Shown one piece after another: positions 44,050 through 52,915 of a stretch of DNA of 64,000 nucleotides (position 1 is the first letter of the stretch; each line of letters begins with the position of its first letter). Location: the NCBI RefSeq assembly GCF_009362785.1, contig NZ_WHNQ01000021.1, positions 82,873-146,872 of the forward strand, given 5' to 3'. Both the position numbers and the translations under genes were made by a program. The notes beneath the pieces were generated by a model. It saw only the letters and a program-made list of their open reading frames with translations. It made no database searches and had not been told where the DNA came from. The DNA is from Paraburkholderia atlantica (lineage in GTDB: Bacteria; Pseudomonadota; Gammaproteobacteria; Burkholderiales; Burkholderiaceae).

Positions 44050-45069
44050 ATGAAGCTGCGTAACACCGCGCTGGCCCTCACCGCCGCGGGTCTCATTTCC
44101 GGCTGCGCGACCGCCCCGGACCGCAAGCCGGGCGATCCGTTCGAGCCAGTGAACCGGGCGATCTTCACTTTTAATGACGGAGTCGATCGCTATATCGCCG
44201 TGCCGGTCGCGAAGGGCTATCAGAAGGTGACGCCGCAGCCGCTGCGCACCGCCGTCAGCAATTTCTTCTCGAACCTCGGCGACCTCACCAACGCCGCGAA
44301 CGCGTTGCTGCAACTGAAGATCACCGACGCGACCGAAGACATCATGCGGTTCGCGTTCAACTCGGTGTTTGGTATTGGCGGCCTGCTCGATTGGGCGACG
44401 CCGGCCGGCCTGCCCAAGCATCATCAGGATTTCGGTCTGACGCTCGGGCATTGGGGCATTCCGTCAGGTCCGTATCTGGTGCTGCCACTGTTCGGGCCAA
44501 GCACGGTGCGCGACAGCATGGGGCTCGTCGTCGATGTGAAGTTCAATCCGCTGAACTATGTCGAGCCGGCGACCCGCAATCCGCTGTACGTGCTGCAGTT
44601 CGTCAGCACGCGGTCGGATCTGCTCGGCGCGACCAGCCTTCTGGAACAGGCTGCGCTCGACAAATACTCGTTCGTGCGTGATGCCTATGTGCAGCAGCGC
44701 CTCGCGCGTCTGCGCGGCACGAGCAATAACCCGGCGCCGCTGCCGGAGTACGACGATCACGGCGATACGGGCCCGGCTGCCGCCCCCGCGGCGGGCGCGC
44801 CGGCGGGCGGCGTGCCGAATTACTCCGATCCGGGCGATGTGGGCGAGACGCCGAACGGGGCTGCGGGTACGGGTGGCGCGGCCAAGGGCGCGCCGGGCGC
44901 GCTACCGAATTACAACGATCCGGGTGAGTCCGCACCGGCGCCCAATGGGGCTTCCGGTGGCGCGACCAGAGCTCCTGGCGGGGATCTGCCGAACTACGCC
45001 GATCCGGGCGACAGTGGCGCGGGCGCTACGCCAGCGGCGCCTGCTGCGCCGGCGTCGTCCCCGCAATAG
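44050..45069 (+). CDS. MlaA/VacJ-like lipoprotein with repeated C-terminal tail
   Basis: A 339-residue lipoprotein (signal ending in LISGC, Cys19). The MlaA domain covers about residues 25-240: DPFEPVNRAIFTFNDGVDRY, SNFFSNLGDLTNAANALLQL, FNSVFGIGGLLDWAT and the FGLTLGHWGIPSGPYLVLPL signature. MlaA removes or takes up outer-membrane phospholipid. Beyond about residue 235 lies a disordered tail with four copies of a [LV]P[EN]YxDxG[DE] motif (PEYDDHGD, PNYSDPGD, PNYNDPGE, PNYADPGD) joined by Ala/Gly/Pro linkers, which is not part of the usual family. It is coupled to hpnN (2-bp gap), suggesting a role in hopanoid or lipid trafficking. Confidence 0.87.
   Translation: MKLRNTALALTAAGLISGCATAPDRKPGDPFEPVNRAIFTFNDGVDRYIAVPVAKGYQKVTPQPLRTAVSNFFSNLGDLTNAANALLQLKITDATEDIMRFAFNSVFGIGGLLDWATPAGLPKHHQDFGLTLGHWGIPSGPYLVLPLFGPSTVRDSMGLVVDVKFNPLNYVEPATRNPLYVLQFVSTRSDLLGATSLLEQAALDKYSFVRDAYVQQRLARLRGTSNNPAPLPEYDDHGDTGPAAAPAAGAPAGGVPNYSDPGDVGETPNGAAGTGGAAKGAPGALPNYNDPGESAPAPNGASGGATRAPGGDLPNYADPGDSGAGATPAAPAAPASSPQ
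44750..45040 (+). repeat. Degenerate tandem coding repeats in the MlaA-like gene tail
   Basis: Repeating units of about 30 codons, each holding a CCG-AAY-TAC-x-GAT-CCG-GGC-type core, encode PNYxDPGD motifs. Three clear copies start near 44814, 44901 and 44987, with a more divergent first copy near 44745. Confidence 0.7.
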
Positions 45070-45083
45070 CGCTCCAAAGCACA

Positions 45084-45110
45084 GCGGGGCGCCCTCGATG
45101 GGCGCCCCGC
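45084..45110. terminator. Hairpin between MlaA-like and thioesterase genes
   Basis: A perfect 11-bp stem, GCGGGGCGCCC with GGGCGCCCCGC around a TCGAT loop, in the convergent gap. There is no clear T-run, so it may be an imperfect bidirectional terminator. Confidence 0.7.
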
Positions 45111-45162
45111 GTGGAAGTCAAACGTTCGCCCGACAAAACCGGTGGGCTTCACTACAGCCCGC

Positions 45163-45648
45163 TCAGTGCAGGCTGTCGACGTCGCTGCGCGCCGCGACCC
45201 GATCTTCCTCGACCGCAGCGACTGGTGCCGGTTGCGGCACCGGCTTGGAGTTCGCGCGATAGTGAGCGAACTGCTCGTCCGCATAACGGATACGCGTGCG
45301 GCCGTGCGGCGCCGGGTCGCCGTTTTCGTCGAGATTGACGAACACCATTTTCTCGACCGTCAGAATGCTCTTGCGTGTGATCTTGTTGCGCACTTCGCAG
45401 CGCAGCGTGATCGACGTGCGGCCGAAATGCGTCGCGGTCATGCCCAGTTCGATGATGTCGCCCTGGCGCGCCGAGCTGACGAAGTTGATTTCTGACATGA
45501 ACTTGGTCACGACCCGCTGGTTGTCCAGCTGAGAGATCGCATAGATCGCGGCTTCTTCGTCGATCCAGCGCAGCAGGCTGCCACCGAACAACGTCCCGTT
45601 GGGATTCAGGTCTTCGGGCTTGACCCATTTTCTTGTGTGGAAATTCAT
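45163..45648 (-). CDS. Acyl-CoA thioesterase, YciA-like hotdog protein
   Basis: A 161-residue hotdog-fold thioesterase. LNPNGTLFGGSLLRWIDEEAA holds the catalytic Asp region, VVTKFMSEINFVSSARQGDI and GRTSITLRCEVRN follow, and a short Pro-rich C-terminal tail ends it. YciA-type enzymes release free fatty acids from acyl-CoA in the cytosol. The ATG at 45648 gives MNFHTRKWVKPEDLNPNG. An AT-rich region 60-140 bp upstream probably holds its promoter. Confidence 0.88.
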   Translation of the reverse strand: MNFHTRKWVKPEDLNPNGTLFGGSLLRWIDEEAAIYAISQLDNQRVVTKFMSEINFVSSARQGDIIELGMTATHFGRTSITLRCEVRNKITRKSILTVEKMVFVNLDENGDPAPHGRTRIRYADEQFAHYRANSKPVPQPAPVAAVEEDRVAARSDVDSLH

Positions 45649-45712
45649 TTGGTACTCCGTGTCCGAGGCTCCCGGGTAGGCGCGTCATGCGTCAGAACCT
45701 AGGGTTAACGCT

Positions 45713-45750
45713 AGCATTGTACCAAAGATAGGGGTTTTCCCTAGTATTTC
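45713..45750 (-). promoter_or_regulatory. Candidate promoter of the thioesterase gene
   Basis: On the minus strand a TACAAT hexamer (45716-45721) resembles a -10 box. The surrounding CTAGGGTTAACGCTAG and CTAGGGAAAACCCC-type sequences form near-palindromes that could be operator sites. No good -35 hexamer was found at 17 bp. Confidence 0.3.
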
Positions 45751-45873
45751 AACGATTGCATAATTAATCCTGCTGATAGTCGTCGGTTCGTCCGAGCGGA
45801 ACGTCGATCATTGTTCCGGCACTAGCGGCTGCGCGCTCGTCTAAGGAACTCGCGCTGGTGCGACAGACAGAAG

Positions 45874-45893
45874 CGCCCGCTCGACAGCGGGCG
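45874..45893 (-). terminator. Hairpin downstream of the DUF3828-like gene
   Basis: An 8-bp perfect stem, CGCCCGCT with AGCGGGCG around CGAC, 22 bp after the stop of the minus-strand gene. Reading on the minus strand, CTTCTGTCTGTC follows, a weak T-rich tail. Confidence 0.45.
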
Positions 45894-45914
45894 GGCAGGT
45901 TAGGAAGGTATCTC

Positions 45915-46391
45915 CTAATCCATCGGGTCATACTGATGGAATCCTTGATAGCCGGTTGTGTCCTCGATCTTGGTTATCCGCCAGTGTCCGTTTTCCCTTC
46001 CGACGGACGCGACGAGATTCTGTTTTTCACCTAACCCGAAAGTCACTGGGATTACCGCGGTCCGGCCGAGTGCGATCGCCGGATGCAAGGTCATCGTTTT
46101 GAGCCATATTTGTGGATCGAGGTCTTGCACCCGCGTGAAGTAGTCCGCACCGCCCGGCAAGGTTTTGTGGCGATAGTCGTCCCGGAGATTATCGACCGTT
46201 GGTTTTGCGACATAGTCGTAAATGCGGCTATCCGTCAATTGATAGACGCTGCCCTCCTGCTGCAAGTACCAGGTGTAAAACGCCTTCACAGCAGTTTCCG
46301 GTGTATCTGGAGTCGCTGCGGTGGCTACACCGGGCCCGAGTGCCAACGCAACTGCCAGTGAGGTATAAACGCGCAAAATAAATTTAATCAT
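45915..46391 (-). CDS. Exported DUF3828-like protein
   Basis: A 158-residue protein with a signal peptide (MIKFILRVYTSLAVALALGP, cleavage near ATA-ATP). The mature protein has the TPETAVKAFYTWYLQQEGSV start and a WRITKIEDTTGYQGFHQYDP end, the pattern of DUF3828 periplasmic proteins; some relatives are immunity or lipoprotein-type factors. Function is unknown. It is somewhat lower in GC than its neighbours and sits between the two parts of the hopanoid region. Confidence 0.6.
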   Translation of the reverse strand: MIKFILRVYTSLAVALALGPGVATAATPDTPETAVKAFYTWYLQQEGSVYQLTDSRIYDYVAKPTVDNLRDDYRHKTLPGGADYFTRVQDLDPQIWLKTMTLHPAIALGRTAVIPVTFGLGEKQNLVASVGRENGHWRITKIEDTTGYQGFHQYDPMD

Positions 46392-46481
46392 CGTCAGTCA
46401 TGCCGAAATATTTTGTATGCAGGTTTGATGGTTCGATAGGCCTGCCCCGGATACAAGCCATGCCCATCGAGCTGAACTGGT

Positions 46482-46703
46482 ATGAATTGGATCGTCGATA
46501 AAGCGGCGCTTCTGCTCGCCGCTATCGCCTGTGCGGTGCTCGCATGGGCGCTGATTCACTACAGTGGCCAATGGTTTCCGCTGCTGCTGTTCATACTGGC
46601 AATTGCGGGGCTTTTCGCGGACAACCAGCGGCTGCGCAACCGCCTAAGAGACTTAGGCGAAGACCCGAGTCACCGTTCCAAAGGCAGGTCACGCACACGC
46701 TAG
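46482..46703 (+). CDS. Small membrane protein, 73 residues
   Basis: It has two membrane helices (about residues 7-27 and 32-48), then a charged cytosolic tail (NQRLRNRLRDLGEDPSHRSK). No family or function was recognised. It is divergent from the DUF3828-like gene and convergent with hpnG. Codon use and the two-helix pattern support a real gene. Confidence 0.5.
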   Translation: MNWIVDKAALLLAAIACAVLAWALIHYSGQWFPLLLFILAIAGLFADNQRLRNRLRDLGEDPSHRSKGRSRTR

Positions 46704-46757
46704 CGACTTGCTACCTGCCGCGGACGCGATTGGGATGACTAACCGCCATCCCGTCGC

Positions 46758-47516
46758 TCAACCGGTGACACCCGTGAACCGCAGCGCGCCCCCCTTCCCC
46801 AACGCATCCCGCGTGTCGACCAAGGTAGTCCGCGCGGCGCGCGCATCGCCGGCGAGTCGCAGCAGCGCACCGAGTTGCGATGGCTGCCGCAGCAATTCGC
46901 GCAGAATCGGCCCGAGCGCGGTGGTGCCGTCGTCGCGCAAACCCGCTGTCGCGGCCGGCGGCAGCGTGCGCCAGGCCGGATCGACGACCGCTCGACACAC
47001 GGCGAACGGCAGACCGTGCGCGGCAGCGGTCGCCCCGGCGATGTGCGATTCCATGTCCACCGCTAGCGCGCCGGTCGATTCGTGCAGCGCGCGTTTGTCT
47101 TCGGCGGTGATCAGCGGCGCGGCGACCGCCGCCGTTGCGCCACGGCGCACACGTCCAGCGAGCCCTTCTGCCGTCCTGACGTCAGTTACCGCGGCGGCAA
47201 TCCGCTCCGACCACTGCCGATCCGTGTCGATGCGTCCAAACGGTCCATGCACCGCATCCGCGACGATCAGCGCCCCCGGCTCCAGATCCGGCGCGAGCCC
47301 ACCCGCCGTGCCGAAACTGACGATTCCCGCGGCGCCGCGAGCGACCGCCGCGCTGAGCGCGCGCTCGAGCAGATCGGCCCGTGCCGCGTACACGACCTCG
47401 ACGCGCTCGCTGCCGTCACCGCGTGCGATGCGCGCCTCGAACGCCATGCCCGTCACGACGATCACCGGCAAACTGCTATCGCTCGTCCCGACGGACGGCG
47501 TCATCGACACGGACAT
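46758..47516 (-). CDS. hpnG: Hopanoid-associated phosphorylase HpnG
   Basis: A 252-residue purine nucleoside phosphorylase-fold protein. VIVVTGMAFEARIARGDG is the family start; SFGTAGGLAPDLEPGALIVA and ALAVDMESHIAGATAAAHGL, with the catalytic Met-Glu, follow. HpnG cleaves adenine from adenosylhopane to give a ribosyl-type hopanoid. It is the last gene of the hpnD-E-F-G operon; its start lies three bases after the hpnF stop. The ATG at 47516 is the first in frame after that stop. Confidence 0.9.
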   Translation of the reverse strand: MSVSMTPSVGTSDSSLPVIVVTGMAFEARIARGDGSERVEVVYAARADLLERALSAAVARGAAGIVSFGTAGGLAPDLEPGALIVADAVHGPFGRIDTDRQWSERIAAAVTDVRTAEGLAGRVRRGATAAVAAPLITAEDKRALHESTGALAVDMESHIAGATAAAHGLPFAVCRAVVDPAWRTLPPAATAGLRDDGTTALGPILRELLRQPSQLGALLRLAGDARAARTTLVDTRDALGKGGALRFTGVTG

Positions 47517-47519
47517 CCG

Positions 47520-49604
47520 TCACATCCCGACCGTGACGCGCGTGAGCCCATTGCGCTTCAGATGACGGAAGCGCGCGAGCGCCCACAGCGGGAAGAACTT
47601 GCGATAGCCGTGGTAGCGCAGATAGAACACGCGCGGAAAGCCCGTCGCGGTAAAGCGCGTTTCGTCCCACAGCCCGTGCTCGCGCTGCTCACGCTGCAGA
47701 TAGTCGATCCCGCGCGCCACCGCGTCGTGATCGACCTCGCCCGCCGCCATCAGCCCGAGCAGCGCCCAGGCGGTCTGCGACGCGGTGCTCGGCGCGCGCT
47801 CGTAGCCGCGATAGTCGAGCTTGTAGCTCTCGCCACCCTCGCCCCAACCGCCGTCCTCGTTCTGGATCGACACGAGCCATTGCACCGCGCGCCGCATGCG
47901 CGGGTCGTCGTGCGACATGCCCGCCGCGTTCAGCGAGCACAGCGCGGTCCATGTGCCGTAGATGTAGTTCAGACCCCAGCGGCCATACCAGCTGCCGTCC
48001 GACTCCTGCTCCTGCAGCATGTAGTCGAACGCGCGCTGCGCCGGCTCGCTGTTTTGCGGCAACTCGCCGATCTGGGCGAACATCGACAGACAGCGGCCCG
48101 ACACGTCCGCGGTCGGCGGATCGAGCAACGCGGCGTGGTCCGAGAACGGGATGTTGTTCAGGTAGTACTGCGTGTTTTCCGGCTCGAATGCGCCCCAACC
48201 GCCTTCGCTGCTTTGCATGCCGACTACCCATTCGCGCGCGCGGGCAATCGCTTCGCGATCGACATCGGACTTCGTGAGCGCGGCCGAACGATGCATCGCC
48301 ATCACGACCACCGCGGTATCGTCGACGTCCGGGTAATGCGCGTTGTTGTACTGGAACGCCCAGCCGCCCGGCCGCACGTTCGGGCGGCGCGAAATCCAGT
48401 CGCCGCGCACGTCGAGAATCTGCAGCGGGCGCAGCCAGGCGAGCCCGCGTTCGGCCGCCTGTTCGGCGCGTGCCTCGCCGGTTTCGAGCAAAGCGTGTGC
48501 AGCGAGCGACGTATCCCACACCGGCGACAAACACGGCTGGCAATACGCTTCGTCGTCCTTGATCACGAGCAGCTTGTCGAGCGACTTGCGAGCGATCGCG
48601 CGGTTCGGATGATCGGCCGGATAGCCGAGCACGTCGTACATCATCACCGAGTTGGCCATCGCCGGGAAAATCGCGCCAAGGCCGTCCTCGCCGTTCAGCC
48701 GTTCGTCGACGAACGCGACCGCCGCGCGGATCGCGCGTTCGCGGCTCGCCTTCGGCAACAGGCCGTCGACCGCACGCAGCACCGTATCGACACAGCGGAA
48801 AAAGCCGAACCACCCCGCATGCTGATGCGGGGCACGCTCGTTCATGCCGGTGTTCACCGGCGCGCCGCGGAACAACTCGTCGATACGCACCTTGCGCGGG
48901 TTGCGCGCGAGCGGCCGCTTCGCGTTGAGCACGAGCAGCGGCACGATCACCGTGCGCGCCCAGTACGACACCTTGGACAGATGGAACGGGAACCACATCG
49001 GCAGCAGCATGATCTCGACCGGCATCATCGGCACCGCGCGCCACGACACCACGCCGAACAACGCAAGCAGGATTCGCGTGAACACGTTCGCGTGTTCCGC
49101 GCCGCCGTGCGCGAGGATCGCGTCGCGCGCGCGCACCATGTGCTCGGCGTCGACCGGGTCGCCGATCATCTTCAGCGCGAAGTACGCCTTCACGCTCGCG
49201 CTGATATCGAGCGCACCATCGGTGAAGAGCGGCCAGCCGCCGTTCGGCAACTGAATGCGGCGCAGATAGCGCGCGATCTTCTGTTCGAGTTCGAGGATCG
49301 GCGTCTCACCGAGATAGTGAACCAGCAGCACGTATTCCGCCGGAATCGTCGCATCGGCTTCGAGTTCGTAGATCCAATGGCCGTCGGGCTGCTGCGCGGC
49401 CAGGATCGCATCGGTCGCGCGCGTGATCGACGCGTCGAGCGGGCTCGCGCCAATACTTTGCATGGGCGACGGCGTTGCGGTTGCCAATGCGTCCGCCACG
49501 GCGGGCGCGTTGGCAACCACGGCAGCTTCGGCCAGGTTCGACGCCGCATCGGCGGCTTCGGGCAGCACCGCGTCGAGCGGCTGGGTTTGAGATAAGTCGT
49601 TCAT
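47520..49604 (-). CDS. shc: Squalene-hopene cyclase (HpnF)
   Basis: A 694-residue terpene cyclase. The protonating acid motif DVDD lies at residues 426-429 (YPDVDDTAVV). QW repeats are spread along the chain (DGHWIYEL, NGGWPLF, EGGWGAFE, DGSWYG, DGGWGEGG). It cyclises squalene to hopene and diplopterol on the inner membrane face. The ATG overlaps the hpnE stop codon (ATGA), so the genes are coupled. The first 45 residues form an Ala-rich extension before the conserved domain. An open extension upstream is only the shadow of hpnE. Confidence 0.95.
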   Translation of the reverse strand: MNDLSQTQPLDAVLPEAADAASNLAEAAVVANAPAVADALATATPSPMQSIGASPLDASITRATDAILAAQQPDGHWIYELEADATIPAEYVLLVHYLGETPILELEQKIARYLRRIQLPNGGWPLFTDGALDISASVKAYFALKMIGDPVDAEHMVRARDAILAHGGAEHANVFTRILLALFGVVSWRAVPMMPVEIMLLPMWFPFHLSKVSYWARTVIVPLLVLNAKRPLARNPRKVRIDELFRGAPVNTGMNERAPHQHAGWFGFFRCVDTVLRAVDGLLPKASRERAIRAAVAFVDERLNGEDGLGAIFPAMANSVMMYDVLGYPADHPNRAIARKSLDKLLVIKDDEAYCQPCLSPVWDTSLAAHALLETGEARAEQAAERGLAWLRPLQILDVRGDWISRRPNVRPGGWAFQYNNAHYPDVDDTAVVVMAMHRSAALTKSDVDREAIARAREWVVGMQSSEGGWGAFEPENTQYYLNNIPFSDHAALLDPPTADVSGRCLSMFAQIGELPQNSEPAQRAFDYMLQEQESDGSWYGRWGLNYIYGTWTALCSLNAAGMSHDDPRMRRAVQWLVSIQNEDGGWGEGGESYKLDYRGYERAPSTASQTAWALLGLMAAGEVDHDAVARGIDYLQREQREHGLWDETRFTATGFPRVFYLRYHGYRKFFPLWALARFRHLKRNGLTRVTVGM

Positions 49605-50869
49605 CTGCGTTCCATCGGTTGATTCAGCAGCGTATCCGCGGCCTTCTGGCCGGAGCGGATGGCACCTTCGAGCATCGCGGGCAGGCCGGTGGACGTCCAG
49701 TCGCCCGCGAGCAGCAAATTGTTCCAGCGAGTGCGCGTGCCCGGGCGCAGCGTCTCCTGGTCGGGCAGCGCGGCAAACATCGCGCGCGGTTCCATCACCA
49801 CCTGCCAGCGCGGTAGCGGCGCGAGCGGCAAATTCGCCGCCTGTGCGACCTCGCCCCAGACGGTCTCCGCGAGTGCCTCGGGCGGCATGTCGAAGAGCCG
49901 CTCCTCGCCATTGAGCGTCACCGACAGGCGGTCGTCGAACGCAAACAGCCATTCGGCCGTTCCGTTCAGCAGCGCGCTGATCTGCGGCAGGCCGAACGGC
50001 GGCTCGACCGCAAAATGCACGTTCAGCGCGGCCGCGAAACGCGTCGGCGCACGTAGCCCCGGCACCAGCGCCGCCGCGGCGTCGGGCGGCAGCGCGAGAA
50101 TCACCGCCTCGTTCGCGCCGAGCGTGAGGCTCTCGTCAGCGAAATGCAGCGCCTGCACACGCGCCGGGTCGGCCGCGAACGTGATGTCGCGCAAACTCGA
50201 ACCGAGCCGGATCGTCGCGCCGCCATGCTGCAGGAGCCGTAGCGCCGGTTCGACGAACGCACTGCCAAGACCGTTGCGCGCAACGAGCGGCCGGCATGCG
50301 AGCCCACCCGCGAGCAGCGTTTCGCGCACGAGCGCGCCGGTCAGCTCGGCCGACGCGTCGCGCGGCTCCAGATTCAGCAGCACATGCAGCAGCGGCCGCA
50401 GCAGCCGGTCCCACAGCGGACCGTCACAGCGCATCGTCTGCGCGACGCTGCGGCCCGGCTTCGCGAACAGCAGCGGCACGAGCGACAGGTAATCGGTCGG
50501 TACCGTGTTCGGCACGCGCGCATGCGCATCGAATATCCACCACGGCAAACGCCCCGGCGACAGGCGCACGCTCCAGCGCGAACGCGTGGCCAGATCGACG
50601 AACGGATACTCGGGCTGCGCGGGGCCGACCAGTTCGTCGGCGGCGCCGATCGCGCGCACGTAGTTCAGCGTCGCGGCATTGGCCGACAGCACGATGTGAT
50701 TGCCGCTGTCGAGCGTCGCACCGAGCTGCGCGTCGTAGTACGAACGGCAGCGGCCGCCCGCGAAATCCTGCGCTTCGTGCAGCACGACCCGCGCGCCGCG
50801 CCGCTGCAACTGCACAGCGGCGGCGAGCCCGGCCACGCCCGCGCCGACCACGTGGACGAGCTTCGGCAT
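49601..50869 (-). CDS. hpnE: Hydroxysqualene dehydroxylase HpnE
   Basis: A 422-residue FAD-dependent amine-oxidase-like flavoprotein. The dinucleotide-binding motif is VVGAGVAGLAAAVQLQRRGA with the E of VVLHEA (residues about 6-32), followed by GGRCRSYYD. Near the C-terminus LLLAGDWTSTGLPAMLEGAI is the second FAD-contacting block. HpnE reduces hydroxysqualene to squalene. The start at MPKLVHV lies four bases after the hpnD stop. It is the second gene of the hpnD-E-F-G operon. Confidence 0.92.
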   Translation of the reverse strand: MPKLVHVVGAGVAGLAAAVQLQRRGARVVLHEAQDFAGGRCRSYYDAQLGATLDSGNHIVLSANAATLNYVRAIGAADELVGPAQPEYPFVDLATRSRWSVRLSPGRLPWWIFDAHARVPNTVPTDYLSLVPLLFAKPGRSVAQTMRCDGPLWDRLLRPLLHVLLNLEPRDASAELTGALVRETLLAGGLACRPLVARNGLGSAFVEPALRLLQHGGATIRLGSSLRDITFAADPARVQALHFADESLTLGANEAVILALPPDAAAALVPGLRAPTRFAAALNVHFAVEPPFGLPQISALLNGTAEWLFAFDDRLSVTLNGEERLFDMPPEALAETVWGEVAQAANLPLAPLPRWQVVMEPRAMFAALPDQETLRPGTRTRWNNLLLAGDWTSTGLPAMLEGAIRSGQKAADTLLNQPMERR

Positions 50870-50873
50870 CAGC

Positions 50874-51722
50874 TCAGAAAAGCGCGTAACGCGCGACGAT
50901 CCACAGCAGGCGCAGCTTCGGCTTGCTGACCTTCGTGCGCGGAACGTCGAAGCCGCGCTCCAGCGTACGCTCGAGCAGCACGCGATAGACGCCCGACATG
51001 ATGCGCGGCGCACGCACTTGAGCGCGCGGCTCGCGATCCATGATCGCGTCGGACGCGGCGAAGTGCTGCTTCGCGCGCTCGGCGAGCGTCGCGCAAACGC
51101 GCGGCAGCGTCGGGTCGTCGGCGATCTGCCGCGGGTTCGTGGCCGCGATGCCTTCGCGCGCGAGCAGCTCGCGCGGCAGATAGCAGCGGTTGATGTCGGC
51201 GTCTTCGTCGATATCGCGCAGGATATTGGTGAGCTGCAGCGCGCGGCCCAGATGGTGCGCGAGCAGCCGGCCCGGCTCCTCACGCATCCCGAATATCCTC
51301 ACCGATAGACGGCCGGCCGCGCTCGCGACTCGGTCGCAATACAGGTCGAGCGTGGCGTCGTCGGGCGCGCAGATGTCGGCGGCGGCGTCCATCGCCATGC
51401 CGTCGATCATCGCGTGAAAATCCTCGCGTTGCAGATGAAACGTGTGAATGTGCCGCGTCAACGCGCGCAGCGACGCGCGCGGCTGGCCGGCGTAGCAGGC
51501 GTCGATGTCGGCGCGCCATTGCTCGAGCCCGGCCGCGCGCTCGGCGCGCGGCAGGTCGCTGTCGGCGATGTCGTCGACGGCGCGGCAGAATGCGTAGACC
51601 TGATACATCGCATCGCGCTGCGCCGCCGGCAAGATGCGCATAGCGAGATAAAACGAGCTGCCGGACGTGGCGGCAGCGGCGTCGATTTCAGTATCGTCCA
51701 CGACAAGATTGGAAACAGCCAA
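50874..51722 (-). CDS. hpnD: Presqualene diphosphate synthase HpnD
   Basis: A squalene/phytoene synthase family protein of about 282 residues. The first Asp-rich motif is AVDDIADSD (Asp50, Asp51, Asp54), and the second is LTNILRDIDEDADINRCYLP (Asp170, Asp174). Both are intact, unlike the first motif of HpnC in this window. It condenses two farnesyl diphosphates to presqualene diphosphate, the first step of the HpnCDE squalene route. The start chosen is TTG at 51722, giving MAVSNLVVDD and preceded by GGAG; a TTG at 51761 would add 13 residues but has no ribosome-binding site. It heads the operon. Confidence 0.9.
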   Translation of the reverse strand: MAVSNLVVDDTEIDAAAATSGSSFYLAMRILPAAQRDAMYQVYAFCRAVDDIADSDLPRAERAAGLEQWRADIDACYAGQPRASLRALTRHIHTFHLQREDFHAMIDGMAMDAAADICAPDDATLDLYCDRVASAAGRLSVRIFGMREEPGRLLAHHLGRALQLTNILRDIDEDADINRCYLPRELLAREGIAATNPRQIADDPTLPRVCATLAERAKQHFAASDAIMDREPRAQVRAPRIMSGVYRVLLERTLERGFDVPRTKVSKPKLRLLWIVARYALF

Positions 51723-51964
51723 GACGATCTCCGCTGGAGGCGCCCGCTGAAAGGCGTTCAAAGAGGTTTTTATGCCGACCCGCAGGGCAGTGTGCCCGCG
51801 CGCGCGGACACGCGCGAAACATCCGGCTGGGCGGCCGGAAACGGCGAAAAGTATAGCAATCTTTGCCGGTGACCGCAGATTTGGCGGCCAATGGGGACGG
51901 AAAGGAAGGCGGCTGGGGGCGGGGGACCGCGGTGGATTGGAACCGCGCCGCCCCCGCTAGCGAA

Positions 51965-52915
51965 TCAGGCCCCGGCGAGCCGGAACGCGACCGCGCAGTT
52001 GCGGCCCTGGCGCTTTGCTCTGTACAGCGCCGCGTCGGCCTCGTTGATCAGCACGTCGTACGCGGGTAGGCCCTCGCGCGCCGACGCGCCGCCGAGGCTC
52101 GCGGTGACCGGCACGCTGGTGCCGATCAGCTCGACCGGCGTTTCCTCGATCACGCGACGGATCTTCTCCGCCACCAGCATCGCGTCGTCGAGCGGCGTGC
52201 ACGGCAGCAGCAGCGCGAACTCCTCGCCGCCGAAACGCCCGAACGTGTCCTGCGCGCGCACCACGCCGGCGACACGCTGCGCCATCACGCGCAGCACCGT
52301 ATCGCCGACGCCGTGACCGAACTGGTCGTTGATCTGCTTGAAGTGATCGAGATCGAACAGCAGCATCGACATGTCGCCGCCGTAGCGCTGCCAGCGCGTG
52401 AACTCGTCGCGCAGCCGCGCTTCGAAAAAGCGCCGGTTCGCGATGCCGGTCAGCCCGTCGCGATTCGCGTACTCCTGCAGCTTCGCGACCGCCTCCTCGC
52501 GCTCGCGCTGCACGATGCTCACATGCGTCACGTCGGAGATCGTCACGCACACTGCCACCACTTCGCGGCCGCGCATCAGCGGCATGAACGTGCAGTCCTG
52601 CTGCATGAAGTCGACCCCGCCGGTGATCGGTCGGTCGTGATCGAACTTGAACAGATACGGGCGCTGCTCCCACGAGCTGAACGCGAAGCTGCCGAGTTGA
52701 AACACGCTCTCGATCTTGCGCGACAGCCACACGCGCGGCAGCTCCGGAAAGTTCTGGTAGATCGAGCGGCCGACCACCTGCTCCGCCGACAGGCCGCTAT
52801 GGTCCTGCATGAAGCGATTCCACATCAGCACGTTCAGTTCGCGATCGAGAACGAAGATGCCAAAATCGACCCGCTCGACCACGAGGTCGCTCAACGATTC
52901 CACTGGGACATTCAT
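51965..52915 (-). CDS. PAS-GGDEF diguanylate cyclase
   Basis: A 316-residue soluble protein. A PAS domain (about residues 10-130, VERVDFGIFVLDRELNVLMW through AVCVTISDVT) is joined by a coiled linker (QREREEAVAKLQEYANRD) to a GGDEF domain. Its active site is GGEEF at 229-233, and an RxxD product-inhibition site (RAQD) lies at 220-223. It should synthesise c-di-GMP in response to a PAS-sensed cue. It overlaps the CheC-like gene by 4 bp and is the last of three co-transcribed genes with the response regulator. Confidence 0.87.
   Translation of the reverse strand: MNVPVESLSDLVVERVDFGIFVLDRELNVLMWNRFMQDHSGLSAEQVVGRSIYQNFPELPRVWLSRKIESVFQLGSFAFSSWEQRPYLFKFDHDRPITGGVDFMQQDCTFMPLMRGREVVAVCVTISDVTHVSIVQREREEAVAKLQEYANRDGLTGIANRRFFEARLRDEFTRWQRYGGDMSMLLFDLDHFKQINDQFGHGVGDTVLRVMAQRVAGVVRAQDTFGRFGGEEFALLLPCTPLDDAMLVAEKIRRVIEETPVELIGTSVPVTASLGGASAREGLPAYDVLINEADAALYRAKRQGRNCAVAFRLAGA

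Noticed and set aside
47082..49595. Plus-strand open frame of more than 800 codons opposite shc and hpnG
   Set aside because: It is antisense to two well-supported hopanoid genes and encodes Arg/His-rich sequence without domains.
49605..49952. Upstream extension of the squalene-hopene cyclase frame
   Set aside because: It lies inside hpnE in another frame; the conserved cyclase start and the ATGA overlap with hpnE support the ATG at 49604.
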